Assembly: GCA_045106195.1 (NCBI GenBank)
Contig: JBGCEH010000021.1
Coordinates: forward strand, 12,315 to 76,314
Length of the DNA: 64,000 bases
Origin: Granulosicoccus sp045106195
GTDB taxonomy: Bacteria > Pseudomonadota > Gammaproteobacteria > Granulosicoccales > Granulosicoccaceae
Direction: 5' to 3'
How positions within the stretch are numbered: the stretch's first letter is position 1; each line of letters starts with the position of its first letter. Below are positions 46,375 to 55,799 of this stretch, one piece after another. Position numbers and translations under genes: made by a program. The notes beneath the pieces are model-generated. The model saw only the letters and a program-made list of their open reading frames with translations, was not told the DNA's origin and did no database searches.

Positions 46375-47265
46375 CTAAAGGTTTGTTTGCGTCGCTGGTT
46401 CAACAATAAATGTTCGAGCCACCACCGGCCCGTGCTCAGGCCCGGGTACACCACCCAGAGGCTCGATACTGACGGCAAACTCCGCCGCCTCATCCAGCCC
46501 GATGGGCAAGTCCATTGCAATGGTTTCACCCGGTTTGTTCGGCAACAGTCCAACAGATTGAACACCAGCGCCTTCAGGTAATACCATCCATAACTGATGG
46601 CTCTGATCTTCAATAGAGAGTTGTGGTTGACCCACCACAGTGACAGATACAGTCGCCCGAACACCTTCCGCGGAGGGGCTCACCCTTGGAGAATATGACA
46701 CCGCCCATAGCGGTTGGAACGCTTCTCCTTGTAGAACCGCTACAGTACGGGTTACGTTCATATCAGGAGTCTGAGCGGCAAAGTATTTTGGCCCGACAAC
46801 AAGTACTCCGATCAATGACACCACCGCAACCAGAGTCGTGAGCTGCCAATAGCGCACGCGTTCTTTCCATTGATTCAGAATTGCCGATGTCATGAGAGTT
46901 TCTCGAACATCCGGTTCGGGGGTTTTGCCTGCTGCAAAGTCAGCAAGATAGTCCGCGACAGATTGATCGGTATCGTCGGGCGCTGAGACTGCAGACGCCG
47001 CCTTTGCTGACTCATTCGCACTTGAGACAAGCAACGGCTCTTCATTGATACGCGAAAGCACCGCGGCCAACACAGACGCGGGAGGCTCAACGGGTGGGGT
47101 GGATTCGTGCAGTGGATTTAAACGCGCTTGCCACGCGTGAACCCTCCGTTGCCAATCCTCGTCGACTTTATATAGCGCGTCCAGAACTTTGTGCTCATCG
47201 TCAGTCAACGTGCCCAGGACATACTCGGCAGCCTGAATATCCCACTCGTTTTCTTCAGTGCTCAT
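46375..47265 (-). CDS. RskA-like anti-sigma factor
   Basis: About 296 residues, starting at MSTEEN (47265), which overlaps the sigma gene by 11 bp. The cytoplasmic N-terminal anti-sigma helix has AAEYVLGTLTDDE, and WQRRVHAWQARLNPL is typical of RskA-type proteins. One membrane helix follows near 158-178, then a periplasmic domain with SHQLWMVLPEGAGVQSVGLL. It should hold the neighbouring sigma factor at the membrane until a periplasmic signal releases it. Confidence 0.88.
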   Translation of the reverse strand: MSTEENEWDIQAAEYVLGTLTDDEHKVLDALYKVDEDWQRRVHAWQARLNPLHESTPPVEPPASVLAAVLSRINEEPLLVSSANESAKAASAVSAPDDTDQSVADYLADFAAGKTPEPDVRETLMTSAILNQWKERVRYWQLTTLVAVVSLIGVLVVGPKYFAAQTPDMNVTRTVAVLQGEAFQPLWAVSYSPRVSPSAEGVRATVSVTVVGQPQLSIEDQSHQLWMVLPEGAGVQSVGLLPNKPGETIAMDLPIGLDEAAEFAVSIEPLGGVPGPEHGPVVARTFIVEPATQTNL

Positions 47266-47962
47266 GATCGAGGCACTCACGTAAATTCAACAGACCACGA
47301 CGCACCCAGCTCTTAACTGTTCCAATGGGTCGTTGCAGCGTGTTGCTCATTTCTTCCTGCGTGTATCCATCACAGTAAAGACCCACTATACAGGCGCGGG
47401 TATCTGCACCCAGTGCTTCAAGGCAATTAAGCAATCCCTCGTACTCCTCCGCGGTTTCTGAATACTCACGTATTGTGTTGCGCCAGTCATCGGGATTTAA
47501 ATCAGGAATCCTGACATTGACATCTGCACGCGTTTTTGCCCTTCGAAGCATGTCCAACGCTTGATTGCGCGCCAGACTGTTCAACCAGATCATCGGAGCA
47601 CCCTGGCCTGACTTGAAGGTACTTGCACTCTTCCACACCTTGAGAAACGTCTCTTGCAGAGCATCTTCAGCAAGCTCCCGATTATTCAAGATACGCAACT
47701 GCAGGCCAAAAAGACGCGCAGACACTGCCTCGAACAGAGCCGTCAACGCTCTTTCGTCGCCTTTTGCGATGTCCTCCAGATATTGATAAAGTTGTTCTTG
47801 CAAAGGTGTCAGCTCGCTGAGATGTCGAGGCACAATTAATTCATACCCGACGGCAACGATAGTGTAACGCAGTGTCCCTATTGTTCCGCACTGCCAGAAA
47901 TATCGATACCATTGAAACGGATTTGAACCAGAACATGCACCTTGCTCAGCATTAATTGGCAA
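47255..47962 (-). CDS. ECF RNA polymerase sigma factor (SigK-like)
   Basis: Sigma region 2 is at LFEAVSARLFGLQLRILNNR with DALQETFLKVW. Region 4 is at GYTQEEMSNTLQRPIGTVKSW. The first 40 residues from 47962 are atypical; a GTG at 47833 (VPRHLSELTP) may be the true start and would give about 192 residues. Co-transcribed with the anti-sigma gene downstream. Divergent from phoX across 297 bp, which is AT-rich and carries a short palindrome. Confidence 0.88.
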   Translation of the reverse strand: MPINAEQGACSGSNPFQWYRYFWQCGTIGTLRYTIVAVGYELIVPRHLSELTPLQEQLYQYLEDIAKGDERALTALFEAVSARLFGLQLRILNNRELAEDALQETFLKVWKSASTFKSGQGAPMIWLNSLARNQALDMLRRAKTRADVNVRIPDLNPDDWRNTIREYSETAEEYEGLLNCLEALGADTRACIVGLYCDGYTQEEMSNTLQRPIGTVKSWVRRGLLNLRECLDHEH

Positions 47963-48092
47963 TTTATTGACACAGTTCGCAGTTTCTGCGGTTCAACGAT
48001 ATACTGCCAGACACCGCATTTTTCATGGTGCTGACATTATGTGCTGCTAGCTTGTGAGCTCTGCAGAACAGCGAGGACAGATTTCACTATGC

Positions 48093-48119
48093 GGTGTGGG
48101 TAATTTCATCACCCACACC
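48093..48119. other. 9-bp perfect palindrome upstream of phoX
   Basis: GGTGTGGGT (48093-48101) pairs with ACCCACACC (48111-48119) around a 9-nt loop, in the spacer between the divergent sigma factor and phoX genes. It may be an operator or an RNA hairpin; no T-tract follows. Confidence 0.4.
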
Positions 48120-48259
48120 AGTGCGTTGTTTAGAAAATTTTAAGAGTATGCCAACAGAGCTTTTGAAATTTGTTAGATCCCGACGGCTGAAGCCTGTGCC
48201 CTCACTAAGCACAGTCGGATCAGCCATACACTATTCCACCAAAAAAAGAGGTAACAAAC

Positions 48260-50317
48260 GTGGCTAGAAAAGACATTATCAATCGTGCGGATATCGGCAA
48301 CAAAGCTGAAGCATATGAGGCTTTTGACGACATCCCGACCAACCCCAATCTTGCAAACACCATCGGCGACATCATTCAACGCCGCTACGGACGACGTGAC
48401 TTTCTCAAAGGCTCTCTAGGGGTATCAGCAGCCGCAGCATTATTCGGTCCAGTTGCGCTGAGCACAGCGCGACCCGTTGCTGCAGCAGCAACCGATGCAG
48501 AGGCTGCGAAACTGGCAGCAGCGACCTCCGATCGTTACAAATTCACTGAGTTAGTCAGCGGCAACGACGAAACTCATCATATTGCTGAAGGCTATGACGC
48601 CAATGTGCTGCTTCGCTGGGGTGATCCGATCACAGCTGACGCACCCGACTTCGATGTTCACAACCAGACAGCTGCTGCTCAACTGCAACAGTTCGGTTAC
48701 AACAACGACTATGTCGGTTATACAGAACTGGAGCCTGGTCGAGGTCTGTTATGTGTGAATCACGAATACACCAATGAAGAGGTGATGTTTCCCAAACTGG
48801 GCCGTCAGGATGTCGTTGACTTTGCAGGCATGACGCCAGAGCTCGTGGCGATCGAGATGGCAGCCCACGGCGGTACCGTTGTTGAAATAGCCCGCCAGGA
48901 AGATGGTCAGTGGCAACTCGTCAAGAACAGTGCTTACAATCGGCGCATCACCGCTGATGACACAACCATGGCTATTGATGGCCCTGCAGCTGGTCACGTT
49001 CGCATGAAAACTGCCGAGCACCCAGAGGGTATGACTGTTGTTGGTACGTTCAATAACTGTGCAGGTGGCATGACTCCCTGGGGCACCTATCTTATGGCCG
49101 AAGAGAATTTTCACGGCTATTTCTGGACCGATAACAAGGACGCGGAGGGAAATAGAGCGCTTGTGGAAGATCATCCCGCCTACGCATCGCACAAACGCTA
49201 CGGTGTACCCGGAGCATGGTATGCCTGGGGTAAATATCACGACCGATTCAATCTCGACAAGGAGCCCAATGAGGCTAACCGCCATGGCTGGATTGTGGAA
49301 GTCGACCCTCGGGATCCAGACGCGATGCCTGTCAAGCACACAGCAATGGGACGTTTTCGGCACGAAGGTGCGGAATCAACTGTCTCACCGGACGGCCATG
49401 TGGTTGTATATTCCGGTGATGACAACCGATTCGACTATCTTTACAAGTTTGTATCGACCGGGAAAGTCAGCGAGGACCTTGAAGCCAACAAAAAGCTTTT
49501 ATCCGACGGTATCCTGTATGTAGCCAAGTTCAACGATGACGCTACCATCGACTGGTTGCCGCTGGTTCATGGAGAAGGTCCGTTGACAGCAGAAAACGGG
49601 TTCAACAGCCAGGCCGATGTGGTAATAGATGCGCGTATCGCTGGTGATCTTCTGGATGCAACTCCAATGGACCGTCCTGAAGATGTACAACCACGCGGTG
49701 ATGGTACAACCTATGTGATGCTAACCAACAATACCGCCCGAACCGCTGATCAGGTGAACTCAGCCAACCCTAGACCGGAAAGCTCATTCGGACACATCAT
49801 TGAGATCAAGGAAGATGGTGGCGATGCAGTAGCAACCAAAGGCACGTGGGATATCCTGGTCAAATGTGGTGACCCGAATATCACAGAAGTGGGCTCACAA
49901 TGGAATCCCGAAACTTCTGAGCACGGCTGGTTCGGATCTCCTGACAACTGTGCCATCGATGCTGATGGCCGCTTGTGGATCTCAACCGATCAGGGACGAG
50001 GCTGGCCAAAGACTGGCAAGTCGGACGGGCTTTACTCACTGGAAACCGAGGGCGACCTTAGAGGCCATGCCAAACTCTTTTTCCGGTGCCCGGTTGGTGG
50101 GGAATTGTGCGGACCCTACTTCACCGAAGATTCAGAAACCCTGTTCCTGGCAGTTCAACATCCGGGGACCGATGGCACAACCAGCTTCGCAGGCTTTGAA
50201 CGCGATTCAACATTTGAAGATCCTGCAACACGCTGGCCGGACTTTGACGACGAGATGCCGCCACGACCGTCAGTGATGGTAGTAACGCGCAAAGGCGGCG
50301 GCAAGATCGCTACCTGA
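48260..50317 (+). CDS. phoX: PhoX family alkaline phosphatase
   Basis: A 685-residue protein with a GTG start, preceded by AAAGAGG. The N-terminal Tat motif RRDFLKG (Arg45-Arg46) and a following hydrophobic stretch predict export of a folded metalloenzyme. The body is a DUF839/PhoX propeller: VNHEYTNEEVMFP, CAGGMTPWGTYLMAEE, GRFRHEGAESTVSPDG and PDNCAIDADGRLWI. Family members bind Ca/Fe and release phosphate from organic esters. No clear Pho box could be picked out by eye. Confidence 0.88.
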   Translation: MARKDIINRADIGNKAEAYEAFDDIPTNPNLANTIGDIIQRRYGRRDFLKGSLGVSAAAALFGPVALSTARPVAAAATDAEAAKLAAATSDRYKFTELVSGNDETHHIAEGYDANVLLRWGDPITADAPDFDVHNQTAAAQLQQFGYNNDYVGYTELEPGRGLLCVNHEYTNEEVMFPKLGRQDVVDFAGMTPELVAIEMAAHGGTVVEIARQEDGQWQLVKNSAYNRRITADDTTMAIDGPAAGHVRMKTAEHPEGMTVVGTFNNCAGGMTPWGTYLMAEENFHGYFWTDNKDAEGNRALVEDHPAYASHKRYGVPGAWYAWGKYHDRFNLDKEPNEANRHGWIVEVDPRDPDAMPVKHTAMGRFRHEGAESTVSPDGHVVVYSGDDNRFDYLYKFVSTGKVSEDLEANKKLLSDGILYVAKFNDDATIDWLPLVHGEGPLTAENGFNSQADVVIDARIAGDLLDATPMDRPEDVQPRGDGTTYVMLTNNTARTADQVNSANPRPESSFGHIIEIKEDGGDAVATKGTWDILVKCGDPNITEVGSQWNPETSEHGWFGSPDNCAIDADGRLWISTDQGRGWPKTGKSDGLYSLETEGDLRGHAKLFFRCPVGGELCGPYFTEDSETLFLAVQHPGTDGTTSFAGFERDSTFEDPATRWPDFDDEMPPRPSVMVVTRKGGGKIAT

Positions 50318-50342
50318 AATTCTTTTTAAAAGTTGAACCATA

Positions 50343-50376
50343 CCGATGTACCCAGCACCGATGCTGGGTACATCGG
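50343..50376 (+). terminator. Strong hairpin after phoX
   Basis: A 15-bp perfect stem (50343-50357 with 50362-50376) and CCGA tetraloop, 26 bp after the phoX stop, followed by a moderately T-rich stretch. It lies between convergent phoX and the P450 gene and can act on both transcripts. Confidence 0.7.
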
Positions 50377-50449
50377 GTATCCGTCGGTTTTCAGACATCT
50401 CGACAAACGCTCTGATAACCCGTATGGCTTACAATCGCCAGGTCAGCGC

Positions 50450-51622
50450 TCACTTGAGTAAAACAGGTAGATTCAGCGGACCACGAAAACCAAAACCACT
50501 CCATACAACCGCATCCGGATCAGCAAGGGACATATCCGGAAAGCGATCGAACAGGATAGGCAGAACCACCTCCCCGATCAGCCTTCTGGCGACATGGGTT
50601 CCCATGCAAAAGTGAGGGCCGTTGCCGAACGCCTGATGGCGGGTTTCCGTGCGGAACATATCAAAGCACTCACCGCGCCGATATATCTCTTCGTCATGAT
50701 TGGCTGACGCCTGAACCGTCATGACCACCTCGCCCTTTGCAATTTCATAGTCACGAATCACGGTGTCCTGTACAGCGAGTCGTGAGCTGACTTGTATCGG
50801 CGCTACCCAGCGAATAGCCTCTTCAAACGCCTGCGTCCACAAAGACTCTTCTCTGCATCGCTGCAACTGCTCTGGATGACTCAGTAAACCATAGAGCACT
50901 GTAAGCATGGAATCACGCGGCTCGTTCAGACCACCGCCGATCGCAATCTTGATGTTGGATAAAATGTGCTCCCACTCGATCGGCTCCTCTGCATTTATCT
51001 GCACAGCTAATGCACTTTGATCTGATGTGCCCCTCAGCTTTGCAGCTGCGTCTTGCAAACAGGCGTTTATTTCATCATTGGCAAGGTCACTTTGGGCGAA
51101 GGGTTCAGGGCGCCAACCAAAATTTCCAGCGCCATTAATCAATGTTTGAGACCAGCGCTGCATCTGCTCGTCACTCGCACTGTCCATTCCCAAAAGCCTG
51201 GCCAGACATCGCGCGGCAACCGGTCCAGCAAACCCAGGAAAAAAATCCACGACCTCACCACGTGGCAGACGTGCGACATAGTGTTCAACAATATCAGTGA
51301 ATGCCGGTATCCAGAGTTTCTTGATATTGGGAATCGAGAATGCTGGCATCATTGCAGCACGCAGTCGCATGTGATCAGAACCGTCACGGCGCATGAGAGT
51401 CTTTGCCTGAAAAGCTCGCTCCATCGGCGTATTGGGATCATCCGAACTGAACAGCTCTGGTTCGAGCTTGACGTATCGAGTATCAGCAGCTTTCGTCAAC
51501 AGGATACGACCTACCGAGGCCACCTTGAGCACAGGAGTTTTTGCGCGCATCCTTTGATATAGGGGATAGGGATCACGCGTCAGTTTATCAATGGAAATAT
51601 CTTTATCTATCGGAACCTGCAT
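50450..51622 (-). CDS. Cytochrome P450
   Basis: A 390-residue soluble bacterial P450, starting at 51622, 4 bp after the TRAP large-permease stop. Heme loop FGNGPHFCMG carries Cys339; ExxR is Glu268-Arg271. The I-helix reads GGGLNEPRD (229-237) instead of the usual A/G-G-x-D/E-T-T, so the normal acid-threonine pair is not obvious. No ferredoxin or reductase gene is nearby. The tight link to a TRAP uptake system suggests it hydroxylates or demethylates the imported acid (inference). Confidence 0.9.
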   Translation of the reverse strand: MQVPIDKDISIDKLTRDPYPLYQRMRAKTPVLKVASVGRILLTKAADTRYVKLEPELFSSDDPNTPMERAFQAKTLMRRDGSDHMRLRAAMMPAFSIPNIKKLWIPAFTDIVEHYVARLPRGEVVDFFPGFAGPVAARCLARLLGMDSASDEQMQRWSQTLINGAGNFGWRPEPFAQSDLANDEINACLQDAAAKLRGTSDQSALAVQINAEEPIEWEHILSNIKIAIGGGLNEPRDSMLTVLYGLLSHPEQLQRCREESLWTQAFEEAIRWVAPIQVSSRLAVQDTVIRDYEIAKGEVVMTVQASANHDEEIYRRGECFDMFRTETRHQAFGNGPHFCMGTHVARRLIGEVVLPILFDRFPDMSLADPDAVVWSGFGFRGPLNLPVLLK

Positions 51623-51626
51623 AGTA

Positions 51627-52985
51627 TTACCCCGACAAGGTATATGGTAACCAGAGTGTGATGATGGGAAATGCCAGCAACAGAAGCACTCTAACCACTT
51701 CCGCCAAAAAGAATGGCATGACGCCAATGAAAGTATCACGCATCGGGACGTCCGGTGACATCGCAGAGATAACGAACACATTCATACCGACAGGTGGTGT
51801 AATAAGGCCAAGCTCAACGACTATGAGTGCAAGGATGCCAAACCAGATCTTGAGATCATCGGAGCTCATACCATACGCTGCATCGTCTGCACTCACGTAA
51901 TCACCACCATTGATGGTGACAAGCACCGGCCAGAAAAAGGGAATAGCCAGCAGGATCATAGACAGGCTATCCATGAGGCAGCCAAGGATGATCAAGGCCA
52001 TGAGCAGAATACCGAGTATCGTCATGGCCGACAGACCGGAATTAACCATCCATTCGGCGATCGCCTGGGGCACACCACCGCGCGACATGAATATCTTTAC
52101 CATCTCTGCGCCCAGTAGAATGAGATAGATCATGCCACTGGTTTTCGCTGTGTCCAGCAACGCCATTTTCATCGCTTGCCAGCCTAAAAGCCGACGATAA
52201 CTGCCGTATACCCAAACCAGAAAAACACCCATCGCCGCAGCGGGTGTGGGATTAAAAAAACCAAAGTAGATTCCGCCAATAACCAGTCCGAAAATTACCA
52301 GAACAGGAACAAGCCGCACTGTGGCGCTAATGAACTCGCTACGACTGACTGGCTCTCCACGCGGCCCTGCCTCAGGTTTGAATGCAACAAAAATACTGAT
52401 CGTAATCAGAAAGAACAAAACAGCAATCAGGCCCGGTACAAGTGCTGCGGCAAACATGGTAACAATGTTGGCTTCAACGATAATGGCGTAAATCACCAAC
52501 ACCACAGATGGAGGGATGAGAATACCTAATACGCCACCCGCAGCAACTGTACCTGTGGCCAGTGAACCGGAATAGCGATACCTTGCCAGCTCCGGCAGCG
52601 CAACCTTGCCCATCGTGGATGCCGTTGCCAGAGAAGACCCACACACAGAACCAAAACCTGCACAGGCGGCGATTGTGGCCATGGCGACACCGCCGCGAAA
52701 GCGACCTAACCAGGCATTGGCGGCCCTGAAAAGATCACCAGACAGTTCGGAACGCGTTGCAAGGTTACCCATTAGTACAAACATGGGCACCACGGACAAG
52801 TCATAGATCGAAAATTGTCCATACGCCAGCGTTTTCAGCTGACTCATAAAGATATCCGGCCCATTCAGGATGGACACGCCTATCCCGCCAACAAGAATCA
52901 TCGCATAGGCAATGGGCATACGCAGCGCGATCAAAACGAACAAACCGGCGAGCCCTGCAAGACCAATAGCGAGTGGATCGCTCAT
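51627..52985 (-). CDS. TRAP transporter large permease (DctM)
   Basis: About 452 residues from Met at 52985, whose ATG overlaps the small-subunit TGA by 4 bp; the longer upstream frame lies within that gene. Twelve or so hydrophobic helices. Blocks RMPIAYAMILVGGIG, ATASTMGKVALPEL, GGVLGILIPPSVVLVIYAI and GLITPPVGMNVFVIS are typical of DctM. It carries substrate across the inner membrane with sodium. Confidence 0.93.
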   Translation of the reverse strand: MSDPLAIGLAGLAGLFVLIALRMPIAYAMILVGGIGVSILNGPDIFMSQLKTLAYGQFSIYDLSVVPMFVLMGNLATRSELSGDLFRAANAWLGRFRGGVAMATIAACAGFGSVCGSSLATASTMGKVALPELARYRYSGSLATGTVAAGGVLGILIPPSVVLVIYAIIVEANIVTMFAAALVPGLIAVLFFLITISIFVAFKPEAGPRGEPVSRSEFISATVRLVPVLVIFGLVIGGIYFGFFNPTPAAAMGVFLVWVYGSYRRLLGWQAMKMALLDTAKTSGMIYLILLGAEMVKIFMSRGGVPQAIAEWMVNSGLSAMTILGILLMALIILGCLMDSLSMILLAIPFFWPVLVTINGGDYVSADDAAYGMSSDDLKIWFGILALIVVELGLITPPVGMNVFVISAMSPDVPMRDTFIGVMPFFLAEVVRVLLLLAFPIITLWLPYTLSG

Positions 52986-53461
52986 GGGGACGTTGCCTCC
53001 TTGCCGATCATCGTCATGAACGATGCCAAGACCAGCAAAGCCAACGACACCAGAATTGGTACAAAGGCCATCCAGTGAGGGAATTGTAAAATGGCCGTTG
53101 TGTATTCGTACGCCTTTTGATCCAGCATTCCAGCGTACATACGCCACAACAGTAGAGAACTGAATAACAAGGCTGCCAGTGACCCGCAAAATGAAAACAC
53201 GGCAAGTGTGCGTCGCGAGGCACCAGCGGAAAACAGATCGGCACTTACGTTACTGCGAGTTAACTGGCAATAAGGCAAAAAACAGAAAACGGCGACACAA
53301 ACACCGACTTCTGTCAGTTCGAAATCGCCAGGAAACGGCTTGCCAAAAAACGCACTGCCAAGCACCGAAAAAACGTTAACGCAGACCACCGCCAACAGTA
53401 ACAGACCGCCAGCGATGGCCCACCCGCTTATCAGTGAATGTAAGGCTCGTATCCAGCTCAC
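52982..53461 (-). CDS. TRAP transporter small permease (DctQ)
   Basis: A 159-residue membrane protein with four helices and the DctQ pattern FELTEVGVCVAVFCFLPYCQ, then NVSADLF. It sits 11 bp downstream of the binding-protein gene and is translationally coupled to the large permease. Confidence 0.88.
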   Translation of the reverse strand: MSWIRALHSLISGWAIAGGLLLLAVVCVNVFSVLGSAFFGKPFPGDFELTEVGVCVAVFCFLPYCQLTRSNVSADLFSAGASRRTLAVFSFCGSLAALLFSSLLLWRMYAGMLDQKAYEYTTAILQFPHWMAFVPILVSLALLVLASFMTMIGKEATSP

Positions 53462-53472
53462 GGCTGGAATAG

Positions 53473-54516
53473 CTAGTTGCTGTGATCAGCAATTGCCGCA
53501 CGTGCATTGTCAACGAGCACCTGGCCATCTATCCCTTTTGCACCTACCTCTTCTATCCAGCGATCAACCACAGGCGCCAAGGCGTCGTCAAATACTGCAG
53601 TCTCTTCTTCGCTCAGAATCACATGTGTGTTACCGGCTTTCGTGGCCAGAGCGATTCCGAAATCATCCGTACCTCTCCAGATTTCCCCGACCTTTGCCCA
53701 CCAATCAGGCCCGGACGCATCACCAAAAGCGGTTTGAATATCAGCGGGCAGGTTGGCCCACCGATCCGCATTCATTGAGACCTGAAACGTAGTGTTACCA
53801 AAACGTGCCATCTCGTAGCCTTCAATTTGATATTCAGTCTGGTCCTGAATTTTCAGAGGTGGAATGATCTCCCAAGGAATGAACGCACCATCAACTACTT
53901 TTTTTGCAAGAGCTTGCGGTAATTCAGGTACCGGCATTGCTACCGGAGCAGCACCAAGTGCTTCAATAATCCATGCGCCGGTGCGCGTCGGAATGCGCAT
54001 CTTCTTGCCCGCCAGATCAGCTGGAGATCGCACATTCGAATCGACCATGTGAATTCCCTGCCCGGCATGGACATGCAAAAACATCACTTCCAGACCTTTG
54101 TATTCGCTTGCCAGTTGTTCCTTGAACATGTCATACATGGCCAGGTTAGTGGCGACAGGATCATTAACATATACGGTGGGTAGTTCAAAAACTTCCGTGC
54201 GCGGAAACAGGCCAGGTGTATAGCCATTGACAGTCCAGATCAAATCAACAACACCGTCACGCGCCTGCTGTACCAACTCTGGGGGCTTGCCACCCAGTGA
54301 CATGGAAGGGAATATTTCGATCTTGACTCGCCCACCCGAATTTTCTTCTACCGTCCGTGCCCAGGGCTCCAGCATTTGCGTATGAGCCGGTGCTTTTGCT
54401 GACAACAGATGATGTAGTTTGAACGTGAATTCCTGTGCAAAAGCCGAACTTGCCAGTACGGCCCAGAGCATGACGCTGATAGCGCCAAGGTTCTTGATGT
54501 AATGGTGGTTATTCAT
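53473..54516 (-). CDS. TRAP transporter substrate-binding protein (DctP)
   Basis: About 347 residues from MNNHHYIKN (54516), which gives a proper signal peptide ending SSAFAQ. LLSAKAPAHTQMLEPWA and GGRVKIEIFPSMSLGGKP start the binding domain. The ligand-pocket arginine block KKMRIPTRTGAWIIEALGA binds the carboxylate in this family. The ligand is unknown. First gene of the TRAP-P450 operon. Confidence 0.9.
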   Translation of the reverse strand: MNNHHYIKNLGAISVMLWAVLASSAFAQEFTFKLHHLLSAKAPAHTQMLEPWARTVEENSGGRVKIEIFPSMSLGGKPPELVQQARDGVVDLIWTVNGYTPGLFPRTEVFELPTVYVNDPVATNLAMYDMFKEQLASEYKGLEVMFLHVHAGQGIHMVDSNVRSPADLAGKKMRIPTRTGAWIIEALGAAPVAMPVPELPQALAKKVVDGAFIPWEIIPPLKIQDQTEYQIEGYEMARFGNTTFQVSMNADRWANLPADIQTAFGDASGPDWWAKVGEIWRGTDDFGIALATKAGNTHVILSEEETAVFDDALAPVVDRWIEEVGAKGIDGQVLVDNARAAIADHSN

Positions 54517-54641
54517 GGTGAGGTACACTCCAATAAGTGGCGATTCAGCTGATATTTTTGTCATCTCAATAGACGAAAACATCCGTTTAAATAACTGTTG
54601 GCTGGTGTAACAGGCTTTGTAGCATGCACGCTTTCGTCAGA

Positions 54642-55592
54642 TCACGATACTACCGCATCTGTCTGCGAATGATCACCTAGTTCTGCCAGACGAACCAAAG
54701 TAGCGAGTGTGGCGTTCAGTGGGGTTGGGACTCCCTGGCGCTGCCCCAAGTCGACAATGGCACCGTTCAATGCATCGACTTCAGTGCGTTTGCCATTTTG
54801 TAGATCCTGCAACATCGACGCCTTGTGGCCACCGTGATTTTCGCAGGCATAGGCGATCGTCTCAAATACCGCATCAAGGCTGACTGGCACGCCTTCTGCG
54901 CTGGCGACATCCGCCACCTCAGTAGCCACAGCACGAATCAGAGTTCCGGCATCCGGCAACTGGCCGATGGTACCCGGCGTGCCATATGTCAACGCGCACA
55001 GCGCATTCATACCAGCATTGAAGGCAACTTTTTCCCATATTCGCGTTTTTACGTCAGGATCATGCCTGACACTTATCCCACAGCCCTCGAAGGCTTGGGC
55101 AACAGCATCACCAAAGGCATGATGTGTTGCATCAAAACGCCCAAAAGTGGTTTGACCAGTACCTCGTGACGCGATAACTCCGGGGGCAATTCGATCGACT
55201 GGCATCATGCTCATCCCAATCCAGATGTTTTCAGGTTTCACAAAGGCAGCAATAGCTTCAGCGTTGCCGAGGCCATTCTGTAACGTCAGTACAGCAGTCC
55301 TTTCCTTCAATTGCGCTGCAACCGAATGCAATGCTGTGGTTGTTTGATAGCTTTTTGTCAAAACGATGATCAGATCTGCTGTACCGTCATAGTCGGCTGG
55401 AGTTCCGGCAGCCACTTTGACGGTGGTTACATTGTCGGTATCCCCATGTACATGCATCAGCAATCCGTTCGCACTCACCGCCTCGATATGAGCGTTATTG
55501 GTTGTCAGGAGCTGCACGTCATGCCCCTGTTGAGCCAATTGGCCCCCAAACCATGAACCCATCGCTCCAGCACCTAGAATGGCAACACGCAT
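54642..55592 (-). CDS. 2-dehydropantoate 2-reductase-like protein (PanE/ApbA family)
   Basis: A 316-residue NADPH-dependent ketoacid reductase with GAGAMGSWFGGQLA at the N-terminus, VLTLQNGLGNAE, and the catalytic Lys/Asn block KVAFNAGMNALCAL. The C-terminal KASMLQDLQNGKRTEVDALNG matches ketopantoate reductase. It lies 125 bp upstream of dctP on the same strand, so it may belong to that catabolic unit rather than to pantothenate synthesis (inference). Confidence 0.87.
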   Translation of the reverse strand: MRVAILGAGAMGSWFGGQLAQQGHDVQLLTTNNAHIEAVSANGLLMHVHGDTDNVTTVKVAAGTPADYDGTADLIIVLTKSYQTTTALHSVAAQLKERTAVLTLQNGLGNAEAIAAFVKPENIWIGMSMMPVDRIAPGVIASRGTGQTTFGRFDATHHAFGDAVAQAFEGCGISVRHDPDVKTRIWEKVAFNAGMNALCALTYGTPGTIGQLPDAGTLIRAVATEVADVASAEGVPVSLDAVFETIAYACENHGGHKASMLQDLQNGKRTEVDALNGAIVDLGQRQGVPTPLNATLATLVRLAELGDHSQTDAVVS

Positions 55593-55799
55593 ATTTTCTC
55601 CTGGCTGTTTGTATTTGGATTAAATCGCAAATGGACAAGGTCACTGTCATTGGAGATGACGAAAGCGACGACAATACTTTGCCGAAGCAATGGTAAATCG
55701 CTACCATGGACTTTCCAGACTAGTTTCAATTCACTCCGCAATGCCTTCAGGGTAAACGATTGATTGTCTGGTAAGCAATATTCACTATCGGAGACGAAC

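Noticed and set aside
53340..53792. Plus-strand frames across the dctP/dctQ junction
   Set aside because: They lie antisense to well-supported TRAP genes and have no domain content.
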